The notes: generated by a model from the letters alone, not told the origin. DNA of 64,000 nucleotides from Planctomycetota bacterium (GCA_016350165.1 CP066225.1:2356001-2420000), one strand, 5' to 3'; shown: positions 35,454-43,414, numbered from the stretch's first letter. Made by a program: numbers and translations.

Positions 35454-35916
35454 CTCGCCTCACCCCTCAACCCCCAAACCACCTGACGAACCTCATCCCT
35501 CAATGGCCCGCCCGGCCCCATAGAGGGCCCTACAAAAAACAAAATCCCAAAAACCAAACAAAACGCGCGCACATCCACACACACTTTTTGGTTTTTGGCC
35601 CTAAAACCAACAAAACCTCTTTATTTCCAGCACTTTTCTACCTATTTCCAACCATTTGCCCCTCATATTGAACCAGTTTCAAAATAGCCAATTTCACCGC
35701 TTTCATGCGCGCATCTCTTCAGCCATAACAACAGTAAATCAATCATTTTCAAAAAACTGACCCCACGATTATCCCACTTATATATCACCACTTATAAAGA
35801 CTAGCCGCGCGCACAAACATGAATCCGCGCACACAAAACCGACGCCACATCCCTAGTTATGTACACGCTGCACACGACATTTTCAGCAGCTAAACAAAAC
35901 CGTCGGGAGCAAACAA
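35454..35916. other. leader region of the terminase/GNAT locus
   Basis: 463 bases without a gene. A perfect 12 bp inverted repeat (CCAAAAACCAAA at 35547, TTTGGTTTTTGG at 35587) could form a hairpin with a 28-base loop. A 9-base direct repeat CCACTTATA occurs at 35774 and 35788. GCGCGCACA strings recur at 35563 and 35806, and GTGCGCGCGTTTTG is shared, inverted, with 9363. Probably contains the GNAT promoter. Confidence 0.4.
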
Positions 35917-37083
35917 ATGTGCGCAACAAATTCAAAACTCACCAACAACCAAAACAAAACGACAACTCAAGCGCAATCCCAACTCTCACACCGCTTTAAC
36001 AACCTCACACCATGGAACGTCCTCAACCAAATCCGCATCCGCATAGGAACCATGGCCGACTATCACGCGCTTAGTCATTTTCACTACCGCTCAGCTCGCC
36101 CCGGCGCTCCAACTCGCATCCTCGTCATGGAACACATCAGCACACAAAAACGAAACCAAACAAACAATTCCGATCTTGCATCTCTGTCACACGTGACCAC
36201 CAGCACCGCCTACCGTGCGTTGAAAGCACCCACTAATTCATCTGCTACAAAGACACGCGCGCAATCCATTGTAGGCGTGCTGGTTGAGTCACTCCCCGCT
36301 CTCTCTTGTTCACTCCGCGACTATGCGCTGGATAGACGATACTGCTCGCCCCTTTCGCTTCGCCAACGAGCCAAACTCCTCAACAAAGAAATGCGTTGCA
36401 TCTCACGCGTCGTCATTCACCCCCAATACCGCGGCCTCTCTCTCGCCGTCCACCTCGTCCAACACGCATTAACCACTGCAACTACAAGATTTACAGAATC
36501 ACTCGCCGCTATGGGTCAAGTAAATCCCTTCTTCGAACGCGCAGGCATGACCCCCTACGTGCGTTCACCACACGAACACGATGCCCGCCTAACTGCTGCA
36601 CTGCAAACACTTAATATCACCCAAACCGATCTCGTTCGCGCACAACACGCAGCCAATCTCATCAAAAATCTCCCAACCCCTGAAAAAACATGGATCACAT
36701 CCGAGCTTTCACGTTGGCACCGTCATTACGTTCGTACCGCGCACAAAAACGAAGCGATCTCAACAGCAGCCGATCACACAAACCCACATAACAAGCAATC
36801 ACAACTTCTCACATCCTCACACCTGCAAACCATGCTCGACCTCGCCCGTAAGCGCTTATTTTTCAAACCCATGTACTACCTGCACATCAACCAATCCGCC
36901 ACGCCACTGACCATGCAAGACACACAAAACCACACTCCCACCAACCCCACATTAGCACATCGCTCGCCCCTCAATTCAACCCACTCAACCACCCCACCCG
37001 CGCGCACAGAAACAACTCCAATCCAAACCGGCTACCCAACTTCGGGGAACAAATGTGGATCGCTCGTGAACACTGTTGCATAA
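35917..37083 (+). CDS. GNAT-fold protein, possibly Mom-like DNA modifier
   Basis: 388-residue protein. Residues ~45-60 are DYHALSHFHYRSARPG, and about 160-185 are RCISRVVIHPQYRGLSLAVHLV, a GNAT motif A with the acetyl-CoA-binding R-x-x-G loop (QYRGLS). The segment ending in FFERAGM is GNAT motif B-like. An HYR motif near the N-terminus and the genetic company of ABC ATPase, ParB-fold and terminase genes recall the phage Mu Mom group of GNAT-fold DNA-modifying enzymes; that assignment is inference. The N-terminal ~35 residues and the last ~75 are low-complexity and possibly disordered. GGGAG seven bases before the ATG supports the start. Codons are C-rich, unlike the genes downstream. Confidence 0.7.
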   Translation: MCATNSKLTNNQNKTTTQAQSQLSHRFNNLTPWNVLNQIRIRIGTMADYHALSHFHYRSARPGAPTRILVMEHISTQKRNQTNNSDLASLSHVTTSTAYRALKAPTNSSATKTRAQSIVGVLVESLPALSCSLRDYALDRRYCSPLSLRQRAKLLNKEMRCISRVVIHPQYRGLSLAVHLVQHALTTATTRFTESLAAMGQVNPFFERAGMTPYVRSPHEHDARLTAALQTLNITQTDLVRAQHAANLIKNLPTPEKTWITSELSRWHRHYVRTAHKNEAISTAADHTNPHNKQSQLLTSSHLQTMLDLARKRLFFKPMYYLHINQSATPLTMQDTQNHTPTNPTLAHRSPLNSTHSTTPPARTETTPIQTGYPTSGNKCGSLVNTVA

Positions 37084-37301
37084 CTTCAACACGCATCAGA
37101 AATTACCGAGTTTCGACCACCATCTAAGACGCACCTAGCGATTTCTTATCTCTTGCTCTTAAACAACTTACATAACACGTGACAACAGTATGTCAGGCTC
37201 ACCGGCGCACAAACGCCACTCGAATTGACTCAACCTGACTCAGATTGTTGAATGGATGATATACCTAACTTTTTACGAACTTATTCAGTGAGGCAAAGAC
37301 A

Positions 37302-37751
37302 ATGATACAGCTGCGCAGCGACATAAATCGCATAGAAGACAGTGACTTACGCATCGACATGATGCAGCAGACAGATGAACTGCTCGACCGCTCGCAGCAC
37401 CTACCCACCGGCGACCGCGTTTTGCTCGAACAGGTGATGCGGTATGGGTTTACAGCAATGGAGATCAGCCGATTGTCGGGCTGCTCACCCAGCACAGTTC
37501 TTCGCAAGGTTAAAAAGCTTCAATCCCGTTTGTGCGACCCGATGTTCCGGTTCGTGACGGAGAAGGAAATCCTGATACCGCGAGGACTTAAGGTGACAGC
37601 CCGGCTGATCTTCGTTGATGGACTCAGCATGAGCAAGACAGCGGAAAAACAAAAAATCTCGATGCACGAAGTGCGTAAACGCGTTGCGAAAATCCGCATG
37701 CTTGTTGAAGCACACAAACAGGTCAGTAGCGCAGGTAAACGTTTGTGTTAG
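37302..37751 (+). CDS. helix-turn-helix protein, sigma-70 region 4-like
   Basis: 149-residue protein built of two HTH-like segments. VMRYGFTAMEISRLSGCSPSTVLRKVKKLQSRL (about 45-78) looks like sigma region 4 or a FixJ/Lux-type HTH, and FVDGLSMSKTAEKQKISMHEVRKRVAKIRML (about 108-138) is a second. No catalytic motif. It is probably a DNA-binding regulator or recognition subunit of the GNAT/ABC/ParB/terminase set. GAGG precedes the ATG. It stands 218 bases after the GNAT gene and 121 before the ABC gene, in the zone where strand bias turns from C-rich to G-rich. Confidence 0.7.
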   Translation: MIQLRSDINRIEDSDLRIDMMQQTDELLDRSQHLPTGDRVLLEQVMRYGFTAMEISRLSGCSPSTVLRKVKKLQSRLCDPMFRFVTEKEILIPRGLKVTARLIFVDGLSMSKTAEKQKISMHEVRKRVAKIRMLVEAHKQVSSAGKRLC

Positions 37752-37872
37752 TGCATGCTTGAGATTGTTTGGTTTTGTGCGAGCAGTTTGTCCGGTGAGA
37801 TGGTGTGTGGGCCCCATTTCTGATTGCGGTAAGTATTACGAATTAACGAGTTAACAAGACGGGAGTCTAATC

Positions 37873-38640
37873 ATGTGTTTGACGGTGGCAGTCAACAAAA
37901 CGGTAACAACGGCGGCGGAGGCGAGTGAGAATGTATTGCATGTCGCGTGCATGTTCGGCCTTGGCGTTGACGAACATCGCGAAGAAGTGATCGTACCTGA
38001 AACATCGATTCCCATCCCAGCGGGGCAAGTGGTGTATATCACTGGCGCGAGTGGGAGCGGTAAATCTACTATCTTGCGCTTAGTCAAAGAACGTCTAAGC
38101 GCTGATAAGTCGGTGCACTTAATTGATTTCGACGACATGAATTGCGTTGATGATGCTACGGAATCTGATGCGAGTATTGTCGATGGTTTTGGCGAAGCGC
38201 CGCTGCGAGATGTGTTGCGGTGGCTGAGTATTGCAGGGCTAAATGATGCATTTGTGATGCTGCGAAAACCGCGTGAACTTTCAGATGGTCAGCGGTACCG
38301 GTTGAAGTTAGCAAAAGCGATTGGCGAAGCTGAATCTTTAAATGCGGAAACTGATGAGATTAAACAGGTTGTGGTTTTGGCTGACGAGTTTGGCGCGACA
38401 CTTGATCGTGTGACTGCGAAGGTGATTGGGAAGAACATTCAACGATGGGTGAAGGGGAGTTTGAATGGTATGGGCTTGCGGTCGGAAGATGAAGAAAAGG
38501 TAGGCGTAACACTTGTGGTTGCGACGACACATGATGATTTAATGGAGGCGTTGGAGCCGGGCGTGTTGGTGGAGAAAGGACTGGGGGGTGAGATTGGCGT
38601 TTTTATGCGTGAAAACAAGTGTGAAAGAGCAGGTGAATGA
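37873..38640 (+). CDS. ABC-type ATPase (non-transporter)
   Basis: 255-residue soluble ABC ATPase domain with every hallmark: Walker A GASGSGKST (58-66), signature LSDGQRYRLKLAKA (136-149), Walker B VVVLADEFGATLDR (166-179) and switch histidine in VVATTHDDL. The Walker A-to-signature spacing is short, and no membrane domain or transporter partner is nearby. The preceding N-terminal ~50 residues include a CMFGLG segment. Its stop overlaps the start of the ParB-fold gene (ATGATG/TGA), so the two are translationally coupled. It presumably powers a nucleoprotein reaction rather than transport. GGGAG seven bases before ATG. Confidence 0.88.
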   Translation: MCLTVAVNKTVTTAAEASENVLHVACMFGLGVDEHREEVIVPETSIPIPAGQVVYITGASGSGKSTILRLVKERLSADKSVHLIDFDDMNCVDDATESDASIVDGFGEAPLRDVLRWLSIAGLNDAFVMLRKPRELSDGQRYRLKLAKAIGEAESLNAETDEIKQVVVLADEFGATLDRVTAKVIGKNIQRWVKGSLNGMGLRSEDEEKVGVTLVVATTHDDLMEALEPGVLVEKGLGGEIGVFMRENKCERAGE

Positions 38641-39284
38641 TGAATGAACAGCGACGAATTCATGTAAAACGATTGGTAGCGCATCCTTTAAATAGTAATG
38701 TGATGTGCGATGAATTGTTTGGGAAGTTGAAGGAGCGAATTAACGAGACGGGGAATTACCCGCCTGTTATTGTAAGGCGGATTGAGAAGAGAGATGGTTC
38801 TATTGGCAAGTTAGATGTTGCTGGTCAGTGTTATGAGATATTAGATGGACATCATCGAGTGCGAGCTATTCGCGAGTTAGATGAGCGATTTGTTGAGTGT
38901 GTGGTTTGGGATGTTGATGATGAAGAAGCGTTGCAGTTACTTGCAACATTGAACCGGCTTAGTGGTGAAGATGATGTGAGTAAACGCGCGAGGTTGGTGC
39001 GTGAGCTTGCGAGTCGGATGGATGGCGATGGTATACGAGAGAGGTTGGCGCGGATTTTGCCGGAGGATCGCGAGGGGATTGGAAAGCTTTTAGTTGTGGC
39101 GGAAGAGAGAGTGAAGATGAGGCGGCCTCGGGTTGAGAGTGATTTGCCTGTAGCGGTGCATTTTTTCCTTAAAAATACGGATAAAAAGAAGTTGGAAGCG
39201 CGGCTAAAGGAAGTTGGGGGGACGCGTGAAGAGGCGCTGATGCGGTTGTGTGAGATTAGTTCTAGAAGCGTTTTGGATGCTTGA
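38637..39284 (+). CDS. ParB/Srx-fold nuclease-like protein
   Basis: 215-residue protein with a ParB N-terminal (ParB/sulfiredoxin) fold. RRIHVKRLVAHPLNSNVM..ELFGKLKERI gives the first block, YPPVIVRRIE the second, and YEILDGHHRVRAIREL the GERR/GHHR-type nucleotide-binding motif (71-75). The ALQLLATLNRLSGEDD segment corresponds to the ParB NLNR region. No HTH for parS binding is obvious; the rest is helical. This makes it a phage- or mobile-element-type ParB-like protein, distinct from the chromosomal ParB at 5179. Coupled by a four-base overlap to the ABC ATPase. It may act as CTPase or nuclease. Confidence 0.85.
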   Translation: MMNEQRRIHVKRLVAHPLNSNVMCDELFGKLKERINETGNYPPVIVRRIEKRDGSIGKLDVAGQCYEILDGHHRVRAIRELDERFVECVVWDVDDEEALQLLATLNRLSGEDDVSKRARLVRELASRMDGDGIRERLARILPEDREGIGKLLVVAEERVKMRRPRVESDLPVAVHFFLKNTDKKKLEARLKEVGGTREEALMRLCEISSRSVLDA

Positions 39285-39382
39285 AGGGTGTTGATGGGTC
39301 GTTTGCCCTAGGTGATGCAAGCAAGGCGAGGGATGGTAATTGTTACAGACAATGTCATTATGAGGCGTGAGTGGTTGTGCGG

Positions 39383-39415
39383 GGTGAGCACGGCGAGCGT
39401 GGCTCGCCGGCTATT
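39383..39415 (+). repeat. REP-like hairpin 4
   Basis: GGTGAGCA, then the perfect 8 bp stem CGGCGAGC/GCTCGCCG with loop GTG, then GCTATT. Stem, loop and lead are identical to those at 13386. It lies between the ParB-fold gene and the small-terminase-like gene. Confidence 0.75.
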
Positions 39416-39439
39416 TAAAATTAGCTGGAGGTTTCGTTG

Positions 39440-39907
39440 ATGGTGAAGCGGATTGGTAAGTTGAAGCGGCGGGCGCTGATTGAGGATTTGGTGGATGCGA
39501 AGCATGACCTTAAAGAATTGGGGGAACGATATAACCTGCAAGTGGATGAGCTGGCGGAGTGGGCGGGAGAGGGGGAGAATGCGCGAACGCTGGCGGGACT
39601 TTGTTTTTTGGCGGATATGCAGACGCAGTTGATGTTATCGCGGTACCGATTACTGGCGGCGGATCGACTGGTCAGATTGGCGACGGGGGATGATGGGGAA
39701 GCGAGTGCTGAGGTTTCGAGGAAGGCGTGTGTGGATCTGCTGAAGATGGATTTGAAGCGAGCAGATGGGGGCGGAGTTGTGCGTGATGTGATGGAGGATG
39801 GGGATGGCTCTGGAGATGAGGCTAAGCGCGAGTTAGATATTTGGGACATGGGTGAGATGCGACGGCTGCTGTATGGCACGCCTGATGGTAATGGCCCCAA
39901 TCGTTGA
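39440..39907 (+). CDS. small terminase-like / HTH protein
   Basis: 155-residue protein placed directly before the large terminase. About residues 8-45 (KRRALIEDLVDAKHDLKELGERYNLQVDELAEWAG) look like the helix-turn-helix that small terminase subunits use to recognise pac/cos DNA. A central helical region carries a conserved-looking QLMLSRYRLLAADRLVRLA segment, then an acidic, Gly-rich stretch and IWDMGEMRRLLYGTPDG. TGGAGG nine bases before ATG 39440 supports the start. Assignment as TerS rests on the HTH and position; no sequence-wide match is claimed. Confidence 0.55.
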   Translation: MVKRIGKLKRRALIEDLVDAKHDLKELGERYNLQVDELAEWAGEGENARTLAGLCFLADMQTQLMLSRYRLLAADRLVRLATGDDGEASAEVSRKACVDLLKMDLKRADGGGVVRDVMEDGDGSGDEAKRELDIWDMGEMRRLLYGTPDGNGPNR

Positions 39908-39923
39908 GGTGAGGCGTGGGGGA

Positions 39924-40042
39924 GATGTTTCACTAAAACGTATCGTTTATCTTTTATATGTGAGTTTGGCGAGGTTGTTTCACTTTAGCGTATCGTCTGA
40001 AGAAAGCTGTACGTTAGTGGGTTGTTTTCACTATATCGTATC
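39924..40042 (+). repeat. array of three ~50 bp repeats (right)
   Basis: Three copies of TGTTTCACTNNANCGTATC at 39924, 39974 and 40021 (the last has one extra T), spaced 50 and 47 bases. They are in the opposite orientation to the array at 35331-35453, so the two arrays form inverted repeats around a 4.5 kb segment. The array occupies nearly the whole gap between the small terminase-like gene and the terminase gene. TGTTTCAC equals one half of a canonical parS. Confidence 0.85.
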
Positions 40043-40117
40043 GTTGATTTTAATTATTACGTTTGGGTTTAATTAGTTTTTGATTGTGCTGATTAAGTTG
40101 TCTTAGAGAGGGTGTCT

Positions 40118-41923
40118 ATGCGCGGGTTAGAGATGAGTGTGGTAAAGAGTTGGGGGCGGTTAGGGCAGTTGTGGGCGGTGCGGCCGATGGATGAGGAAGA
40201 GTTGCATCTATTTATTAAGGTGGTTTTGGGGTTGGATGTGCCTCGGGAGGTAAGAAGTGATGGAAATGATGCTTGTTTTGAGTATGTGAAGTGGGCATAT
40301 TTTGAGGGATCGACGGCTTGTTTTGATGATGGAAATAGAAAATGTAAGGTGGGGGAGGTTTGTGGGGTGAGAGATTCCGGCGATCACGGATCGCCGACTA
40401 TTGGAGTTGCAGGAGATGCGTTTAATGGTTGGTTAGATGATACGAAAAACAATGCGTTGCAAGTCAATGGGGGGATTGGAAGTGATGATGTGACGCAACA
40501 GGGGGGAGACTGTGTTGTTTGGGCGAATCGTGGTGGGGGGAAGACGATGTTGGGAGCGGTGGTGACGCTTTTAGATCTAATGTTTAAGCCGGGGATACAG
40601 GTGCGGATCTTGGGTGGGTCGTTGGAACAGTCGGGGAGGATGTATGAGCATTTGTTGGCGTTATTAGAGAGACCGATGCTGAAGGGGATTGTGAAGGGGG
40701 AGCCAACGCAACGAAAGATTGAACTTGTGAATGGGAGTCGGGTTGAGATTTTGGCGCAGAGCCAACGGTCGGTGCGCGGGGTGAGGGTGCATAAATTACG
40801 GTGTGATGAGGTTGAAGAATTTGATAAGGATGTTTGGGAAGCAGCGCAGTTGGTTACACGTAGTGGGTGGTGCGGTGATGTTTGGGTTAAGGGGAGAGTG
40901 GAAGCGCTTTCGACGATGCACCGGCCGGGCGGGTTGATGGGGAAACTGGTGAGTCAGGGGTGGAAGGTTTTTCGGTGGAACGCGATTGATGTGATGCAGC
41001 TGTGTGATAGACGGTGTCATAAAGGTTGTTCTTTGTGGGAGGATTGCAAAGGTAAAGGGCAAACGGGGCATGGTTTTATTGGTGTGGATGATTTGATGGA
41101 TCAGTGGCGACGAACGAGTAGCGGGACGTGGGATAGTGAGATGATGTGCAAGAAGCCTCGGATGGATGAGATGGTTTATTCGATGTTTGAGCGGGAAAAG
41201 CATGTAAAGAAAGTGCTGGGGACTCGTGCGAGTGCTGTGGAAAACGCAAGCGAAGTCCTTGAAAGATGGGAAGATGGTTATCGCCAAGGTGGGGTGGGGG
41301 AGGTTGTGAGGGATGAGCGCGCCGATCGTAGATCGGCGGCCACTGGCGTTGCAGAAGATTTGTCTAATGGTGGGTTAGAGATTGCTAAGTATGTTATTGG
41401 AGGAATGGATTTTGGGATTCGGAGTTTGGCGGTTGTGTTAACCGGGGTGGTGCATGAAGTGGGTGATGGGAAGCGTATTGTGCATGTTGTGGATGAATTG
41501 ATGATGGGTGGGGTGCGATTGGATGGTGTGATCGATAAATGGGAAGTTGAGATGTCTAAGCGTGAGATAGAATGGCCTCGCTGGATGGGTGTTGATCCTG
41601 CTGGGATGGCGCGGAATATGCAGACAGGTGTGAGTGATGTGACGGTGCTTAAGGGAAGAGGATATGAGGTGAGGGCGCAGCGAGTGAGGATAAAGGAAGG
41701 GATTGAGTTGGTCAGGCGGATGCTTGATCGTGGTGAGCTATTTGTACATCCGAGGTGCGTGGGATTGATTGAGGCGATGGAGGGATATCATTTTGATGGG
41801 AAGCATGGGGGTTGTGATGAACCGGTGAAGGATGGGCCTGACCATGCGTGTGATGCATTGAGGTATATGCTGCAGAATTTGTTGGCGGGGTATGGGAAGA
41901 AGATTGAGGCGCGGATATATTGA
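40118..41923 (+). CDS. terminase large subunit-like protein (TerL)
   Basis: 601-residue protein with both terminase domains intact. The ATPase has Walker A ANRGGGKT (136-143) and Walker B KLRCDEVEEFD (about 228). The RNase H-fold nuclease has acidic residues in GGMDFG (about 430), MGVDPAG (about 493) and DGPDHACDALRY (about 570-580). Between them is a four-cysteine cluster, C-x3-C-x3-C-x5-C (about 296-310), that could hold zinc or an Fe-S cluster, unusual for a terminase. Two ~30-residue stretches (76-108 and 394-424) are translated REP-like elements. GTG 40112 is possible; ATG 40118 has AGAGGG upstream. No capsid, portal or protease gene follows, so it is not part of an intact prophage here. 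Confidence 0.9.
   Translation: MRGLEMSVVKSWGRLGQLWAVRPMDEEELHLFIKVVLGLDVPREVRSDGNDACFEYVKWAYFEGSTACFDDGNRKCKVGEVCGVRDSGDHGSPTIGVAGDAFNGWLDDTKNNALQVNGGIGSDDVTQQGGDCVVWANRGGGKTMLGAVVTLLDLMFKPGIQVRILGGSLEQSGRMYEHLLALLERPMLKGIVKGEPTQRKIELVNGSRVEILAQSQRSVRGVRVHKLRCDEVEEFDKDVWEAAQLVTRSGWCGDVWVKGRVEALSTMHRPGGLMGKLVSQGWKVFRWNAIDVMQLCDRRCHKGCSLWEDCKGKGQTGHGFIGVDDLMDQWRRTSSGTWDSEMMCKKPRMDEMVYSMFEREKHVKKVLGTRASAVENASEVLERWEDGYRQGGVGEVVRDERADRRSAATGVAEDLSNGGLEIAKYVIGGMDFGIRSLAVVLTGVVHEVGDGKRIVHVVDELMMGGVRLDGVIDKWEVEMSKREIEWPRWMGVDPAGMARNMQTGVSDVTVLKGRGYEVRAQRVRIKEGIELVRRMLDRGELFVHPRCVGLIEAMEGYHFDGKHGGCDEPVKDGPDHACDALRYMLQNLLAGYGKKIEARIY
40346..40437 (+). repeat. REP-like element A inside the terminase gene
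   Basis: A 92-base in-frame segment with an 8 bp stem CGGCGATC/GATCGCCG, loop ACG and tail ACTATT. Downstream GTTGCAGGAGATGCG...TAATGGTTGGTTAGA matches element B at 41286. It encodes VGEVCGVRD...GVAGDAFNGWLD. Confidence 0.75.
41286..41379 (+). repeat. REP-like element B inside the terminase gene
   Basis: A 94-base in-frame relative of element A with stem CGCCGATC/GATCGGCG, loop GTA, then GTTGCAGAAGAT and CTAATGGTGGGTTAG (41364-41378), itself a CTAAY-N5-RTTAG palindrome. It encodes VGEVVRDER...GVAEDLSNGGLE, similar to the peptide from element A. Confidence 0.75.
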
Positions 41924-42105
41924 GATGTTTTGCTGAAAAACTGCGGCTATATAGGAAGTGGGTGGAGATTTGTTGCTTAATGGGATGATTGTCTGTTGGT
42001 GTATGGGGGTGTGATGGTCTAAGATGTGTAGCTTGTGTTTTAGAGTGTGTTTTCCGAGGGGAGGATGTGATCAACTGGTGGGCGGAAGTAATTAAAAGGT
42101 CTAAC

Positions 42106-43059
42106 ATGCATTACTTTATGTTTTTGTTTGTTTGTGTGGTCTGGGGGACGAGTTTCATACTGATGAAGTATGCGAGTGTTGTGTTTGAGCCACTGACGGT
42201 GGGGGGTGGTCGTGTTATGGGTGGCGCGATTTTTTTGGCTTTGATGTTGGGTACGGTGGGGTGTTTGAAGAAACGCCGTGAGCGTGGGGTAAGGTTTGGT
42301 GTTATTGCGAAGAAGCGTGTGCGGTTTATGTGGAAACGGCATGGGCTGGGATTATTGATACCTGCGTTTATTGGTTTGGGTTATCCGTTTGCGATGCAGC
42401 CTTATTTGATTGGCAAGTACGAGAACAGTTCATTCTTTGGGATGATGATGTGTTTGGTTCCGGTGCTGACGATTTGTGCGAGTGTGGTGATGCTTGGTGT
42501 GTGGCCTCGGATTAGAGAGATTGTTGGTGTGATTGGTGGTGGCGTTGGGATTTGGATGTTATTTGGTGATGCGGTGGAGAGGGATATTACGATTTTGGAT
42601 TTTTGTTTCGCGGTGAGTGTTCCGCTGTGTTATGCGGTGAGTAATACGTTTGTGAAGAAGAAATTGGGCGAGTTGCCGCCAGCGGTGTTGGGCGCCTGGG
42701 CATTAGGTTTGGCGGGGATTGTGATTTTGCCTTTGGGATTGGGAAGTGAAACGATGACAATGGGTACGGGGTTGCAGATCACGTGGGCGGTGATGTGTAT
42801 TTTGATTTTGGGTGTCATTGGAAGTGGATTGGCGATGTGGATGATGTATGAGATGGTGCAAAAGAGGGGGCCACTGTTTGCGGGAATGGTGACGTATTTG
42901 GTTTGCGGCTTTGCAGTGATCTGGGGATGGGTTGATGGTGAAGAGGTAACGAGTGGGCAGTTGGTCGCGTTGGTGGTGATCTGGGCGATGGTTGCGTTGG
43001 TGCAGTGGCCTGCAAAAAAGAAGGCTGCAGTTGAAGCGGATGAGATGATTGGGGTTTAA
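42106..43059 (+). CDS. DMT superfamily (EamA-type) transporter
   Basis: 317-residue inner-membrane protein with about ten hydrophobic helices in two repeated halves, the EamA/RhaT-type drug/metabolite transporter pattern. FLFVCVVWGTSFILMKYA is the typical first helix, GGGRVMGGAIFLALM is in the second, and PLCYAVSNTFVKKKLGELPPAVLGAW opens the second half. AAGG just before ATG 42106 supports the start over the long upstream extension. Substrate unknown. Ends two bases before the convergent thiamine-binding protein gene. Confidence 0.88.
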   Translation: MHYFMFLFVCVVWGTSFILMKYASVVFEPLTVGGGRVMGGAIFLALMLGTVGCLKKRRERGVRFGVIAKKRVRFMWKRHGLGLLIPAFIGLGYPFAMQPYLIGKYENSSFFGMMMCLVPVLTICASVVMLGVWPRIREIVGVIGGGVGIWMLFGDAVERDITILDFCFAVSVPLCYAVSNTFVKKKLGELPPAVLGAWALGLAGIVILPLGLGSETMTMGTGLQITWAVMCILILGVIGSGLAMWMMYEMVQKRGPLFAGMVTYLVCGFAVIWGWVDGEEVTSGQLVALVVIWAMVALVQWPAKKKAAVEADEMIGV

Positions 43060-43061
43060 GG

Positions 43062-43364
43062 TTAATTTTGCAATTTGGTTTTGACGGAATCGATCTTGTC
43101 CTGCATGGATTGTGAGCGATCGGTGCGGGTGCCGAGCTTGATGGTGGTGTTGATGCGTGGTGCGCCCATGTCGTGGATGGCTTGATGGCATTCTTTGACG
43201 GCGGTCATGACGGTATCCCAAGGGCCTTCGACGTTTGTGCCGTAGGCGTGCATGGTGTGGGAGAGGTTGTATTTTTCGAAAATGCGCTGTGCTTGAGTAA
43301 CGTATTTTGAGACGGAGACGCCGACGCCCATGGGGACGATGCAGATGTCGATGATAACGTTCAT
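43062..43364 (-). CDS. MTH1187-type thiamine-binding protein
   Basis: 100-residue cytosolic protein of the MTH1187/YqgV (Thiamine_BP) family, a ferredoxin-like fold that forms tetramers and binds thiamine or its pyrimidine. Signature segments: MNVIIDICIVPMG, SKYVTQAQRIFEKYNLSHTMHAYGTNVEGPWDTVM and PRINTTIKLGTR. AAGGAG precedes the ATG. It may salvage or buffer thiamine together with the adjacent DMT transporter, whose 3' end it faces, but they are convergent, not an operon. Confidence 0.92.
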   Translation of the reverse strand: MNVIIDICIVPMGVGVSVSKYVTQAQRIFEKYNLSHTMHAYGTNVEGPWDTVMTAVKECHQAIHDMGAPRINTTIKLGTRTDRSQSMQDKIDSVKTKLQN

Positions 43365-43414
43365 GGTTTTGCTCCTTTATGTGGTTACTGAATTGTAGAT
43401 GGGGAGAGGGAATG

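Noticed and set aside
40118-41923. Ordinary intact prophage
   Set aside because: No portal, capsid, tail, lysis or integrase genes and no attachment-site repeats found around the terminase gene in this window.
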